Below, piece by piece: positions 17,449-26,185 of a stretch of DNA of 64,000 nucleotides. Under the pieces are notes generated by a model, which saw nothing but the letters and a program-made list of their open reading frames with translations, made no database searches and was not told where the DNA came from. Location of the stretch: assembly GCA_005880985.1 (NCBI GenBank), contig VBIQ01000004.1, forward strand, positions 186,001-250,000, given 5' to 3'. Origin of the DNA: Chloroflexota bacterium (GTDB lineage: Bacteria; Chloroflexota; Dormibacteria; Aeolococcales; Aeolococcaceae). Position numbers and translations under genes: made by a program. How positions within the stretch are numbered: the first letter of the stretch is position 1; every line of letters begins with the position of its first letter.

Positions 17449-18623
17449 GCAACCGCTCGCTCCGCCCAGCCGCGATCGCGGTGGTGGCCCTGGCGCTGGT
17501 CGGCGTCATCGCGGTGCTCTCGTCCACTCCGGCGGTCGAGAGCACCGATCCCTCGTCGCGCAGCGCCGGCCGAGCCGGCACCCTGGCGCTCTACACCTGG
17601 CTCGACCGGCTGGGACTGCCCGTCCACCGCGTCAGCGGCAGCTTCGACGTCGACGGCAGCGATGTGCTCTTCATGGTGCAGCCCGAGCGCGGCTTCAGCG
17701 CCGACGAGCAGGTGGCGCTCGTCGATCATCTCCGCGGCGGCGGCGAGGCGGTGCTCGCCGTCGATCCCGCCGGCCTGTCCTCCGCCGCCGGACTGCTCGC
17801 CTCGGTCGGAGTCGTGCCGACCGGGGTGACCAGCGACGGCACCGCGTTTCCGGCCGAGCCATCGCTGGCCCGGGGCCGGCTGCGCCGCGTGCCGCTCGGT
17901 CCCGCCACGCTCACCCTGCGGACCACCGGCGCCGGTGCCGGCACCGTCCTCGACGACGGCGGGGGGCGGACCGTGGCGGTGATGCAGCCCGTCGGCGCCG
18001 GGCGCATCTACGTCATCGGCTCGCCTCATCCACTCAGCAACGAGGGCCTGCAGCCGCGGTTGGGCGACTCCTGGGGGCTGGTGCTGGCGGTGCTCGAGCG
18101 CTCCCGCGGTGGCCGGATCGCCTTCGACGAGGTCCATCACGGCGAGACCGGGGCCTCGGGGGCGGCCGGCGTCATCGCCTGGCCGGTGTGGCTGGGCGGG
18201 GTCCTGGCGGGACTGGTCGGGCTGGGCTATCTGACCCTCTCGGGGCGGCGCCTGGGGCGGCCGCTGCCCTCCGGCGAGGCGACGGCGGTGCCGAGCGCGA
18301 CCGCGCTGGTCGGCGCCGTGGCCCAGCTGGTCGAGCGCTCCCGCCGCCGTGGCGCCGTCGCCGAGCGCTACGCCGAGGAGCTCAAGCAGCGGCTGAGCGC
18401 CGCCACCGGAATCGACCCCGGCGTCGATGACGCCACCTTCGTGGCGCGGCTTGCGGGCTTCGGCGCGGGCGTGGCAGACGAGACGGCGGAGGTCCTGCGG
18501 CAGGCCCGGGCGCTGTCCGCCGCCGATCCCTCCGAGACCGCGCTGGTGGCGCTGGCCGGCCGGGTCGACGCGCTGGAGCGCTCGCTGGGGGCGGGAGCGC
18601 CGACGGCCGGGGTCCCGCGGTGA
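17445..18623 (+). CDS. DUF4350 domain membrane protein
   Basis: A protein of 392 residues. An N-terminal membrane anchor (AAIAVVALALVGVIAVL) is followed by an extracytoplasmic domain of the DUF4350 type (GTLALYTWLDRLGLPVHRV, DVLFMVQPERGFSADE), whose fold resembles glutamine-amidotransferase-like or ABC-associated periplasmic domains. A second transmembrane helix (VWLGGVLAGLVGLGYLTL) leads to a cytoplasmic helical tail. It belongs to the conserved DUF4129-DUF4350-MoxR-DUF58 module. The molecular role is unknown. Overlaps on the upstream side and a 31-bp gap to MoxR indicate a single operon. Confidence 0.8.
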   Translation: MSNRSLRPAAIAVVALALVGVIAVLSSTPAVESTDPSSRSAGRAGTLALYTWLDRLGLPVHRVSGSFDVDGSDVLFMVQPERGFSADEQVALVDHLRGGGEAVLAVDPAGLSSAAGLLASVGVVPTGVTSDGTAFPAEPSLARGRLRRVPLGPATLTLRTTGAGAGTVLDDGGGRTVAVMQPVGAGRIYVIGSPHPLSNEGLQPRLGDSWGLVLAVLERSRGGRIAFDEVHHGETGASGAAGVIAWPVWLGGVLAGLVGLGYLTLSGRRLGRPLPSGEATAVPSATALVGAVAQLVERSRRRGAVAERYAEELKQRLSAATGIDPGVDDATFVARLAGFGAGVADETAEVLRQARALSAADPSETALVALAGRVDALERSLGAGAPTAGVPR

Positions 18624-18641
18624 AGCGCGACGGGCGACCGG

Positions 18642-18647
18642 CAGAAT
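18642..18647 (+). promoter_or_regulatory. -10-like hexamer before the MoxR gene
   Basis: CAGAAT lies 7 nt before GTG 18655. It suggests an internal promoter giving a leaderless MoxR-DUF58 transcript, and it decides between GTG 18655 and ATG 18646, which overlaps the hexamer. Confidence 0.4.
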
Positions 18648-18654
18648 GGCGCCC

Positions 18655-19605
18655 GTGACCCGGGCCGCCGAGCTGCGCACCGCCCTGAACCAGACGCTCC
18701 GCCGGGTGATCGTCGGCCAGGAGGCGGTGCTCGACGGTCTGCTCCTGGCGCTGCTGGTCGGCGGTCACGTCCTCCTCGAGGGCGTGCCGGGCACCGCCAA
18801 GACGCTGATGGCACGGGCCCTGGCGGCGGCCACCGAGGGACGCTTCCGCCGCATCCAGTTCACTCCCGACCTGCTTCCCTCCGACATCCTCGGCACCAGC
18901 GTCTGGCGCGCCGAAGCCGGCGTCTTCGAATTCCGCGAAGGGCCGATCTTCACCGACATGCTGCTCGCCGACGAGATCAATCGCGCCCCCGCCAAGACGC
19001 AGGCGGCGCTGCTCGAGGCGATGGAGGAGCGGCAGGTGACCAGCGACGGCGTCCGCCGTCCGCTCGGTGACCGCTTCCTGGTGCTGGCAACCCAGAACCC
19101 GGTGGAGTACGAGGGGACGTATCCGCTTCCCGAGGCGCAGCTCGACCGCTTCCTGCTCAAGCTCGAGGTGCCGCTGCCGGCGCCACCGGCCGAGGGTGAG
19201 CTGCTGCGGCGCGTCGACCGCGGTTTCGACCATCTCGACCTCGCCGGCGCCGGTGTGGTGGCCGTGGTCGACGCCGCCGGGTTGCACGCGGCACGAGAGG
19301 AGGTGCGCGCGGTGCGCGTCGCCGACGCGGTGGTCGACTACATCACCGCCATCGTCGCCACCACCCGCAGCTCGCCGGATCTCTCGCTGGGGGCCAGCCC
19401 GCGGGGGTCGATCGCCCTGCTGATGGGAGCCAAGGCGGCGGCCGCCATCAGCGGCCGCGACTACGTCGTTCCCGACGACGTCAAAGACCTGTGCGTTCCG
19501 GCGCTTCGCCACCGCATGGTGCGGCGTCCCGAGGCCGAGATCCAGGGGGTGAGCGAGGCCGCAGCCGTCGAGCGTGCCGTCGCCAAGGTGCCGGTGCCTC
19601 GGTGA
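18655..19605 (+). CDS. MoxR family AAA+ ATPase
   Basis: A 316-residue AAA+ ATPase, a chaperone-like remodelling enzyme. Walker A is GVPGTAKT near residue 43, Walker B is LLADEINRAP, and sensor 1 follows in FLVLATQNPVEYEGTYPLPE, all characteristic of MoxR. MoxR proteins help fold or metallate partner proteins, often ones with von Willebrand domains such as DUF58 proteins. GTG 18655 was chosen because of the CAGAAT box; ATG 18646 would add three residues. The stop overlaps the DUF58 start (GTGA), so the two are translationally coupled. Confidence 0.92.
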   Translation: MTRAAELRTALNQTLRRVIVGQEAVLDGLLLALLVGGHVLLEGVPGTAKTLMARALAAATEGRFRRIQFTPDLLPSDILGTSVWRAEAGVFEFREGPIFTDMLLADEINRAPAKTQAALLEAMEERQVTSDGVRRPLGDRFLVLATQNPVEYEGTYPLPEAQLDRFLLKLEVPLPAPPAEGELLRRVDRGFDHLDLAGAGVVAVVDAAGLHAAREEVRAVRVADAVVDYITAIVATTRSSPDLSLGASPRGSIALLMGAKAAAAISGRDYVVPDDVKDLCVPALRHRMVRRPEAEIQGVSEAAAVERAVAKVPVPR

Positions 19606-20891
19606 CCCGGCGCGGGGCGGTGCTGCTGCTGGCGCCGCTGCCGCTGGTGGGGTTGGGCGCCGCCTTCTCTCCCCTGCTGGTACTGGGACTGGCGCTCGAG
19701 GGCCTTGGCGTTGTCGCCATCATCGTCGATTACTCGCGCGCCCCCGGTCGCTCCCGGCTGCGGGTGGTTCGGAGCCACGACGACGTGCTCGCCGCCGGCC
19801 GTGCCAACCTCATCCAGCTGCAGGTCTCGGTCGATGGGGGGCCGCTCGGCGCCGTCATCCGCGACGAGTATCCGCCAGTCATGGCAGCATCAGCGACGCT
19901 GCTGCGAGCCCGCCTGCCCGCCTCGGTCGCGTACGCGCTGACGCCGCCGGCGCGCGGCACCTGGCGGTTCGGGGGAACGGTGGTGCGGGTCGCCGGTCCC
20001 TGGCGGCTGGCGGAGCGGCAGACGCGCCTCCCCACCGAAGCCGAGGTGCGCGTCGACCCCGACCTCTCGGCGGTGCGGGTCTACGAGGCGCTGTCGCGGC
20101 GGGGCCAGCTGGCCGAGCTGGGGGTTCGAGCCCTCCGCCGTGCCGGAGAGGGCACCGAGTTCGAGCGCGTCCGCGACGCAGTTCCCGACGACCCGCTCCG
20201 CTCCATCAACTGGCGGGCCACCGCCCGCACCGGCCGGCTGATGGCCACCGAGCTGATCCCCGAGCGCGCCCAGCCGGTGATCGTCTGCCTCGACCACGGC
20301 CGGCTGATGGGCGTGGGCGCCGGCGCGCTCACCAAGCTCGACCACGCCATCACCGCCGCCCTGCTGCTGGTCCACGTGGCACTTCGCTCCGGCGACCGCG
20401 CCGGCCTGCTCAGCTTCGACGACCACGTCACCTCGCTGGTGCGGCCGCGTCCGGGACGCGCCCAGCTGCGCGTGGTGCTCGACGCGATGGCGCCACTGCG
20501 GGCCGGCGAGACCGAGGCCGACTACGGCGCCGCCCTGGGACAGCTGTCGACCTGGCAGCGCCGGCGCGCGCTGCTGGCGATCTTCACCGACGTGCTCGAT
20601 CCCGACCAGGGCGCCGAGCTGGTGCGCCAGTGCGCCCGCCTGCGGCGACGCCACCTCCCCCTGGTGGTGACGGTGCGCGATCCCGGGCTGGACGATGTCA
20701 GCCGTCAGCCACCGGTCGATCCTGCCGCGACCTATGCCCGCGCCGTCGCCGGGCGCCTGCTGCGCGAGCGCGAGGACACCCTGCGGGTGCTGCGCCGCAG
20801 CGGCGTGGAGACCATCGACGCCGACGCGCGCACCCTCTCGCCCCGGCTGGTGAACCGCTACCTCGAGCTCAAGCGACGCGCCGTGTTGTGA
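19602..20891 (+). CDS. DUF58 domain protein (von Willebrand factor A-like)
   Basis: A protein of 429 residues: two adjacent N-terminal hydrophobic segments (AVLLLAPLPLVGLGAAF and VLGLALEGLGVVAIIV), then a long soluble part. The DUF58 signature is present as EFERVRDAVPDDPLRSINW followed by RATARTG. It is followed by a von Willebrand-like fold beginning IVCLDHGRLMG, the position of the usual metal-site DxSxS, here degenerate. DUF58 proteins are the usual partners of MoxR ATPases, and the 4-bp overlap with the MoxR gene fits that. It is the last gene of the operon and converges with an RDD gene 10 bp away. Confidence 0.88.
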   Translation: MTRRGAVLLLAPLPLVGLGAAFSPLLVLGLALEGLGVVAIIVDYSRAPGRSRLRVVRSHDDVLAAGRANLIQLQVSVDGGPLGAVIRDEYPPVMAASATLLRARLPASVAYALTPPARGTWRFGGTVVRVAGPWRLAERQTRLPTEAEVRVDPDLSAVRVYEALSRRGQLAELGVRALRRAGEGTEFERVRDAVPDDPLRSINWRATARTGRLMATELIPERAQPVIVCLDHGRLMGVGAGALTKLDHAITAALLLVHVALRSGDRAGLLSFDDHVTSLVRPRPGRAQLRVVLDAMAPLRAGETEADYGAALGQLSTWQRRRALLAIFTDVLDPDQGAELVRQCARLRRRHLPLVVTVRDPGLDDVSRQPPVDPAATYARAVAGRLLREREDTLRVLRRSGVETIDADARTLSPRLVNRYLELKRRAVL

Positions 20892-20901
20892 GGGCGGCGG
20901 G

Positions 20902-21459
20902 CTACAGCTCGCGCACCACCAGGGTGTTCGCCAGCCGGTCGTGAATCCCCTGCTTGCGCTGGTCGATCGCGGTGCTGACGGCGATGAGCAGTGCCACCAC
21001 CAGCCCGATGAGAGGCAGCAGGATGACGGCAAACGGCAGGAATCGCACCAGCGCCGTGCTGGCATCGATGGGCTGTCCCGTGTCGACGCGAACGACGCGC
21101 AGCCGCAGCAGCATCATTCCCGGCGTCTGTCCGCGCGCCGCCCAGAAGCCGACGAAGTAGGCGGCGTGGATCAGCAGGCTGACGACCGTGACCCAGGCCC
21201 GCGCCGCGCCCCATTCGTTGGCCCCCTGACCGAAGAACACCGCTGAGCCGATGGCGGCGCCGACCACGGCCTCCGGGATGAGCAGGAAGAGGCCGTCGAT
21301 GATGTAGGCGACGAGGCGCACCCAGAAGCCGCCATAGGCGACACCGGGAGCCGGTCCCTGATGGGCGTACCAGGGACCACCCTGCCATGTCGGCGGTGGC
21401 GGCGCCTGCGGCGCACCCGCGGCGGGGGGCGGGTCGGGCGGACGGGGCGGTGTCTCCAC
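20902..21459 (-). CDS. RDD family membrane protein with Pro-rich N-terminus
   Basis: A protein of 185 residues: a Pro-rich cytoplasmic N-terminus (PPRPPDPPPAAGAPQAPPPP), then an RDD domain with about three to four transmembrane helices. The RDD residues appear as FWVRLVAYIIDGLFLLI near the start of the domain and RLANTLVV at the end. RDD proteins are poorly understood, and some are ion transporters. The GTG start has a strong AGGAGG nine bases upstream. It is adjacent to the MoxR/DUF58 operon and close to a second RDD gene paired with SpoIIM, a recurrent neighbourhood. Confidence 0.8.
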   Translation of the reverse strand: METPPRPPDPPPAAGAPQAPPPPTWQGGPWYAHQGPAPGVAYGGFWVRLVAYIIDGLFLLIPEAVVGAAIGSAVFFGQGANEWGAARAWVTVVSLLIHAAYFVGFWAARGQTPGMMLLRLRVVRVDTGQPIDASTALVRFLPFAVILLPLIGLVVALLIAVSTAIDQRKQGIHDRLANTLVVREL

Positions 21460-21552
21460 TGCGGTGGCCTCCTGCAGGGCCGAGGTGAGGGCATCCGCGA
21501 GGCCGCGAGTGTAGCCGCGCCGTCGTGGCTCCCGAGGACGCGCCCGGCGGCG

Positions 21553-22443
21553 TCAGCCCGTGGCCGCGGTTGCCTCCGCCGGGATGGCCTCGATGGCCGC
21601 GATCACCGCCCGGGTGATCTGTGTCGGCGTCGACGCCCCCGCGGTCACGCCCACCCTGCGCATCCCCACGAACCAATTGGGGTTGAGCTCGCCGGGGTTG
21701 TCCACCAGGAACCCCGGCTTGCCGCCGAGCTGCTCGACGACCTGGACCAGCCGCTGACTGTTGCTGCTGCGCTGGCTGCCGACCACCACCACGCAGTCGA
21801 CGTCCTTGGCGGCGAGCACCGCCGCCTCCTGCCGTTCCTGGGTGGCGCGGCAGATCTCGTTGTGGGCCTCGATCGCCGGGAACCGCTGGATCAGCCGCTC
21901 GATGATCGCCGCCGTGTCCCACATGCTCAGCGTGGTCTGGCAGGTCACCGCGAGCTTGGTTCCCTGCGGATAGTCGAGCTCGTCGACCTCGTCGATCGTC
22001 TCGATCAGCCGTACGTGGCCGGGGGCGACGCCGAGCACTCCCGCCGGCTCGGGATGACCGCGCTTGCCGATGTAGACGACCTCGTAGCCGTCGTCGATCA
22101 GCCGGCGCACCAGGTCATGGGTGCGGGTGACGTCGCTGCAGGTCGCGTCGACCACGTCGAGACCACGTCGCCGTGCCTCGTCGACCACCTGCGGCGACAC
22201 GCCGTGCGCGGTGAAGATCACCGTGCCGGCGTCGACCTGTTCGAGCCCCACCAGCCGGTCGGCGGTGGGAACCAGCCGCACCCCGCTCTCCTCGAGCTCT
22301 CGGGTGACGTGCTCGTTGTGAACCAGGTAGCCCAGCATTGTCACCGGCCGGCCGTGCCGTTCGCGGCCCACCTGCTTGGCCATGCGGATGGCCTCGACCA
22401 CGCCGTGGCAGTAGCCGCGCGGGGTGATCCGTACGACTTCCAT
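21553..22443 (-). CDS. ispH: 4-hydroxy-3-methylbut-2-enyl diphosphate reductase
   Basis: A 296-residue iron-sulfur enzyme for the last step of the MEP isoprenoid pathway, making IPP and DMAPP from HMBPP. The three cluster cysteines are visible: C12 in GYCHGV, C102 in DATCSDV and C198 in NEICRATQERQ. The substrate-binding SQRSSNSQRL and TAGASTPT motifs are also present. The ORF track begins 40 residues early in non-homologous sequence. ATG 22443 starts directly at the conserved MEVVRITPRG. It lies 10 bp downstream of the SpoIIM-like gene on the same strand and may share its transcript. Confidence 0.95.
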   Translation of the reverse strand: MEVVRITPRGYCHGVVEAIRMAKQVGRERHGRPVTMLGYLVHNEHVTRELEESGVRLVPTADRLVGLEQVDAGTVIFTAHGVSPQVVDEARRRGLDVVDATCSDVTRTHDLVRRLIDDGYEVVYIGKRGHPEPAGVLGVAPGHVRLIETIDEVDELDYPQGTKLAVTCQTTLSMWDTAAIIERLIQRFPAIEAHNEICRATQERQEAAVLAAKDVDCVVVVGSQRSSNSQRLVQVVEQLGGKPGFLVDNPGELNPNWFVGMRRVGVTAGASTPTQITRAVIAAIEAIPAEATAATG

Positions 22444-22453
22444 CCGCCCCAGT

Positions 22454-23452
22454 CTAACTGCCGGCCGGCAATCGCTCAGACGCGTCGAGCCGGAGCCTGG
22501 CTCGCGGTCGGGGCTTCCGCCCGGACAGCAGCAGCCAGGAGTAGAGCAGGACCCCGGTCCCAACGGCCACCGCGTACTTGCCGACGTCGGGCATGGCGCT
22601 CGGGGTGACGAAGGCCTCGATACAGCCGGCGATGATCAGCAGCGCCGCGATGCCGGAGGCGATGACCGCCGCCGTGCGCGCCGCCTCGACGAGCGCGTCG
22701 CTCCGCCGTCGCAGCCCGGGGCGGAGAATCGCGTCGCCGATCATCAGCCCGGTCCCGCCGGCGATGACGATGACGCTGAGCTCGAGCACTCCGTGGGGAA
22801 CGATCAGCGCCCAGAAGGCGCCGTCGTCACCGCCGGCGTGCACCGCGGCGCCCAGCATGCCCAGGGTCCAGCCGTTGAGAAAGAGAATGGCAGCGGTGGG
22901 GATGCCGAGCAGGATGCCGCCGGCGAAGCACACCAGGGCGACGCGGACGTTGTTCTGGATGATGAACGAGGCCAGCAGCGGGGCCGCCTGGATACTGGCG
23001 TGCACACCCTCGCGGTTGAGCCGGTTGGAGAAGCCGGCCGGAAGCAGCGCGTCTCCCAGGTCGGGCCGGTGGGCGATGGTGATCCATCCGGCGAGCGCCC
23101 CCACCAGCAGGAAGGCGGCACTGGCGAGCATGTAGGGCGCGGCGCCGCGCACCGCGCGCGGCAGTCCGGTGGCGAAGAATCCGCCCAGCGACCACAGCCG
23201 CATCGGCGCGCCGCGATACAGCAGCGGATGGGCTCGGGCGCAGAGCGCGTTGAGGTACTCGGTCACCCCCTGGCCGGGGAAGTCGCGCAGCGCGATCGCC
23301 AGGTCGCTGGAGGCGCGCCGGTAGAGCAACGCGAACCGCTCGATATCGGAGGCGGCGAGGCGGCGCAGCGATCCCCGGCGGGCAGAGCGGACGCACGCCT
23401 CGAGCTCGCGCCAGCTCTCCTGCCGGGTGGCGGCGAAGCTCTCGGGAGTCAC
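22454..23452 (-). CDS. SpoIIM-like (stage II sporulation protein M / DUF95) membrane protein
   Basis: A protein of 332 residues. A soluble helical N-terminal ~110 residues (SFAATRQESWRELEACV) precedes about six transmembrane helices with the family's conserved FIIQNNVRVALVCFAGG and PHGVLELSVIVIAGG, the region that gives the family its name. In non-sporulating actinobacteria these pair with RDD proteins, and their role is unknown. There is no evidence of sporulation here. The GTG start overlaps the upstream RDD stop by 4 bp. The 964-residue ORF in the track is this gene fused to a shadow frame. Confidence 0.85.
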   Translation of the reverse strand: MTPESFAATRQESWRELEACVRSARRGSLRRLAASDIERFALLYRRASSDLAIALRDFPGQGVTEYLNALCARAHPLLYRGAPMRLWSLGGFFATGLPRAVRGAAPYMLASAAFLLVGALAGWITIAHRPDLGDALLPAGFSNRLNREGVHASIQAAPLLASFIIQNNVRVALVCFAGGILLGIPTAAILFLNGWTLGMLGAAVHAGGDDGAFWALIVPHGVLELSVIVIAGGTGLMIGDAILRPGLRRRSDALVEAARTAAVIASGIAALLIIAGCIEAFVTPSAMPDVGKYAVAVGTGVLLYSWLLLSGRKPRPRARLRLDASERLPAGS

Positions 23453-24222
23453 TCGCCCTGGAGCCGATCGCTCAACTGGAGGTAGAGCCGCTCGAGGAAC
23501 AGCTCCGGCGGCCACTGCCGCTCGGGTGCGTCGGGTGCGAGTTGCAGCCGGTCCTGCAGCCGGCGGCTGATGTCGGCAGCCAGACCGGTCCGCAGACGTG
23601 GCTCCATCCCCGACCGCGTCAGGAATGTCCGCACCACCACCAGCTCGTTGGCGCCGAGCCGGTCGAGGCCGTCGACCTCGGGACCGGCGTCGGGGGTGCG
23701 CCTGATCACCGGGGCGACAACCTGTTGCAGTGCCGTCGCCGAGGTGCGCTCGCGCACCACCATCGTCCCCGCGGCGATGTCGCCAAGACGTCGCGAGCGG
23801 GAGTTGGCAAACATCACGAACAGCCCGACTCCCAGCACGAACACGTCCACGATGCGCAGCAGGTTGCGCACCAACGCGTCCGACAGGGTGGGAGCCGAAC
23901 CATCGATCCGGATGACGCGCAGGCCGAGCGCTCGCTTGCCCGGCGTCCGACCAGCCGTGGTCGCCTCGGCGATGGTGAAGTAGCCGAAGAAGGCGAGCAG
24001 CGCGACCAGGGCGAAGATGATGAGCCCGGCCGCCTGCACGGCGCCGCCGGTGAACCCTCCCGCCGAGGTCAGCGCCAGCCAGGCAAGGGCGGCGAAGAAC
24101 ACCACCATCCCGCTGAGCAGCAGGTCGATGAGGAAGGCCAGCAGCCGGGTGGCGATGCCGGCCACCTCGTAGCCGAGGCCGACGTTCTCGGCAGTGCGGA
24201 CGCGGACGGTGTCGTACTGCAC
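23449..24222 (-). CDS. RDD family membrane protein paired with SpoIIM-like gene
   Basis: A protein of 257 residues. An RDD domain with four hydrophobic segments (GIATRLLAFLIDLLLSGMVV at the N-terminus, then AAGLIIFALVALLAFFGYF) and the second signature RTPGKRALGLRVIRIDG are followed by a ~100-residue cytoplasmic tail without recognised domains. The gene overlaps the SpoIIM-like gene by 4 bp, a pairing seen across actinobacteria. It begins 51 bp after the BCCP stop on the same strand, so read-through from the carboxylase operon is possible. Confidence 0.82.
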   Translation of the reverse strand: MQYDTVRVRTAENVGLGYEVAGIATRLLAFLIDLLLSGMVVFFAALAWLALTSAGGFTGGAVQAAGLIIFALVALLAFFGYFTIAEATTAGRTPGKRALGLRVIRIDGSAPTLSDALVRNLLRIVDVFVLGVGLFVMFANSRSRRLGDIAAGTMVVRERTSATALQQVVAPVIRRTPDAGPEVDGLDRLGANELVVVRTFLTRSGMEPRLRTGLAADISRRLQDRLQLAPDAPERQWPPELFLERLYLQLSDRLQGE

Positions 24223-24273
24223 CCTGCCATCCTGCCACCGACGGCCGCGGGTGACCGCCGTGTGATGCCCCTG

Positions 24274-24486
24274 CTACTCGACGATGGCGACCGTCTGGCC
24301 CTCCTGGACCACGTCCCCCTCCTTGACCAGGATCTCCTTGACGGTGCCGTTGACCGGGCTGGTCACCGGGATCTCCATCTTCATCGACTCGAGGATCATC
24401 AGCGTGTCGTCCTCCTCCACCTGCTGGCCGACCACGGTCACGATCTTCCACAGGTTGCCGACAAGTTCCGCCTTGACCTCGGTCAT
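24274..24486 (-). CDS. Biotin carboxyl carrier protein (small, biotinyl domain only)
   Basis: Seventy residues forming a single biotinyl domain. The biotinylated lysine is K36 in ESMKMEIPV, and GTVKEILVKEGDVV follows as usual. There is no N-terminal extension of the AccB type, so this is the small BCCP used by acyl-CoA carboxylases. It is the last gene of a minus-strand cluster containing the biotin carboxylase and the carboxyltransferase, with an 18-bp gap from the latter, and would carry CO2 between them. Confidence 0.93.
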   Translation of the reverse strand: MTEVKAELVGNLWKIVTVVGQQVEEDDTLMILESMKMEIPVTSPVNGTVKEILVKEGDVVQEGQTVAIVE

Positions 24487-24504
24487 GCGCCTCCTCCTCC
24501 GGCC

Positions 24505-26181
24505 TCAGACGGGGCTGACCCCGTGCTTGCGCCACGGCCGCTGGAGTTGCTTGCTGTCCGCCGCCTCCAGCGCGTCGATGATCACCCGCCGGGTGTCGGC
24601 GGGATCGATCACGTCGTCGACCATGGCCCACGACGCCGCCACGTAGGGGTCGATGGTGGCACGGATCGTCTCCACGTACTTGGCCCGTTCCGCCTCCGGG
24701 TCCTCGGCGGCAGCGATCTGCTTGTTGAAGATGATGTTGACCGCTCCCTCGGGCCCCATCACCGAGATCTCCGCGGTCGGCCAGGCGACCAGGGTGTCGG
24801 GCTGGTAGCCGCGGCCGCACATCACGAAATATCCAGCGCCGTACGCCTTGCGCATTACCACCGTCACCTTGGGCACGGTGGCCTCGCTGACGGCGTAGAG
24901 CATCTTGGCGCCGTGGCGGATGATCCCCTGTCTCTCCACCTCGGTGCCGACGATGAAGCCCGGCACGTCCTGCAGAAACAGCAGGGGGACGTTGAAGGCG
25001 TCGCAGAAGGTGATGAAGCGAGCCGCCTTGTCGGCGGCGTCGACGTCGAGGGCGCCTCCCTTGACCATCGGCTGGCTGGCGACCATGCCGCATGAACGAC
25101 CGCCCAGGTGGCCGAAGCCGGTGACCAGGTTGCGGGCCCAGGTCGGTTTGATCTCGAACCAGTGGCCGTCGTCGACCAACCGCTTGATCACCTTGCGCAT
25201 GTCGTAGGCGGCCCGCGGGTTGGCGGGGACGATCTTGGCGATATCGTCGATGCGGCGGTCGCGGGGGTCCTCGGTGGGGCGGAGCGGCGGCTTCTCGCTG
25301 TTGTTGAGCGGGATGTAGGAGAGGAAATCGCGCACCGACCGCAGGCAAGCCTCGTCATCCTCGACCTCGAGGTCGCCGACGCCCGAGACGTAGCAGTGGA
25401 TCTGGCTGCCACCCATCTCGTGGTCGGTGGTGTCCTCGCCGGTGGCAGCCTTGACCAGGCGGGCACCGCCCAGTGACATGCTGCTGGTGCCCTTCACCAT
25501 GGGAACGAAGTCGGCCAGTCCGGGGATGTACGCCGTGCCCGCGGCGCATGGTCCCATCATTGCCGCGATTTGCGGCACCACCCCGCTCATCAGCACCTGC
25601 TCGTAGAAGAGAGCACCACTTCCCGCGAAGGTGCTCCCCGCCGCCTCCTGGATGCGCGCTCCGGCGGAGTCCAGCAGCCAGATCATCGGCCGGCGATTGA
25701 GCAACGCCTTGTGACGCAGGCGGGCGACCTTCTGCTCACCGATCATCCCCATCGACCCGGCCATCACGGTGAAGTCGTACGCGGCGCAGTAGACGCGCCG
25801 GCCGTCGATCAACCCCTCACCCGTGATCACGCCGTCGGCGGGCGTGCGATCCGGTTGGGTCTCGGCGACATGCAGCGAGTGCTGATGCGCCAGTAGGCCG
25901 AACTCGAGAAAACTGCCGGGATCGAAGAGGCGTTCGATCCGCTCGCGGGCGGTGAGCTTGCTCCGCGAGTGCTGCTTGGCGATCGGCTCCTCACCGCCCA
26001 TGGCGAGGTACTTCTCTCGCCGCCGTTGCAACTGCTCGGTGAGCTCGGGCAGGGTGGTGCTGCTCGCGGCGGGCGGCGCTCCGGCGGCCGCGGTCCCGGG
26101 GCTGTAGGTCGCCGCCGGCTTGGCCCCTGACGGCGGCGCCTGGGGCGCCGCCGGCGGGTGCGTGGAGCTGTCGTCGGCCAT
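24505..26181 (-). CDS. Acyl-CoA carboxylase beta chain (carboxyltransferase)
   Basis: A 558-residue carboxyltransferase that would move CO2 from biotin to an acyl-CoA, such as propionyl-, acetyl- or methylcrotonyl-CoA. It has a Pro/Ala-rich N-terminal extension of ~45 residues, then a crotonase-type N domain (SKLTARERIERLFDPGSF, DSAGARIQEAA) and C domain (FLQDVPGFIVGTEVERQGI, ARKAYGAGY-like RKAYGAGYFVM). Substrate choice cannot be read with certainty. The operon with biotin carboxylase, BCCP and an enoyl-CoA hydratase suggests a role in acyl-CoA catabolism or methylmalonyl/propionyl metabolism rather than only malonyl-CoA synthesis. Confidence 0.9.
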   Translation of the reverse strand: MADDSSTHPPAAPQAPPSGAKPAATYSPGTAAAGAPPAASSTTLPELTEQLQRRREKYLAMGGEEPIAKQHSRSKLTARERIERLFDPGSFLEFGLLAHQHSLHVAETQPDRTPADGVITGEGLIDGRRVYCAAYDFTVMAGSMGMIGEQKVARLRHKALLNRRPMIWLLDSAGARIQEAAGSTFAGSGALFYEQVLMSGVVPQIAAMMGPCAAGTAYIPGLADFVPMVKGTSSMSLGGARLVKAATGEDTTDHEMGGSQIHCYVSGVGDLEVEDDEACLRSVRDFLSYIPLNNSEKPPLRPTEDPRDRRIDDIAKIVPANPRAAYDMRKVIKRLVDDGHWFEIKPTWARNLVTGFGHLGGRSCGMVASQPMVKGGALDVDAADKAARFITFCDAFNVPLLFLQDVPGFIVGTEVERQGIIRHGAKMLYAVSEATVPKVTVVMRKAYGAGYFVMCGRGYQPDTLVAWPTAEISVMGPEGAVNIIFNKQIAAAEDPEAERAKYVETIRATIDPYVAASWAMVDDVIDPADTRRVIIDALEAADSKQLQRPWRKHGVSPV

Positions 26182-26185
26182 CGGG

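Noticed and set aside
22454-25348. 964-codon ORF on the minus strand
   Set aside because: Only its last 332 codons are a gene (SpoIIM-like). The rest is a shadow of the RDD, BCCP and carboxyltransferase genes, which are in other frames.
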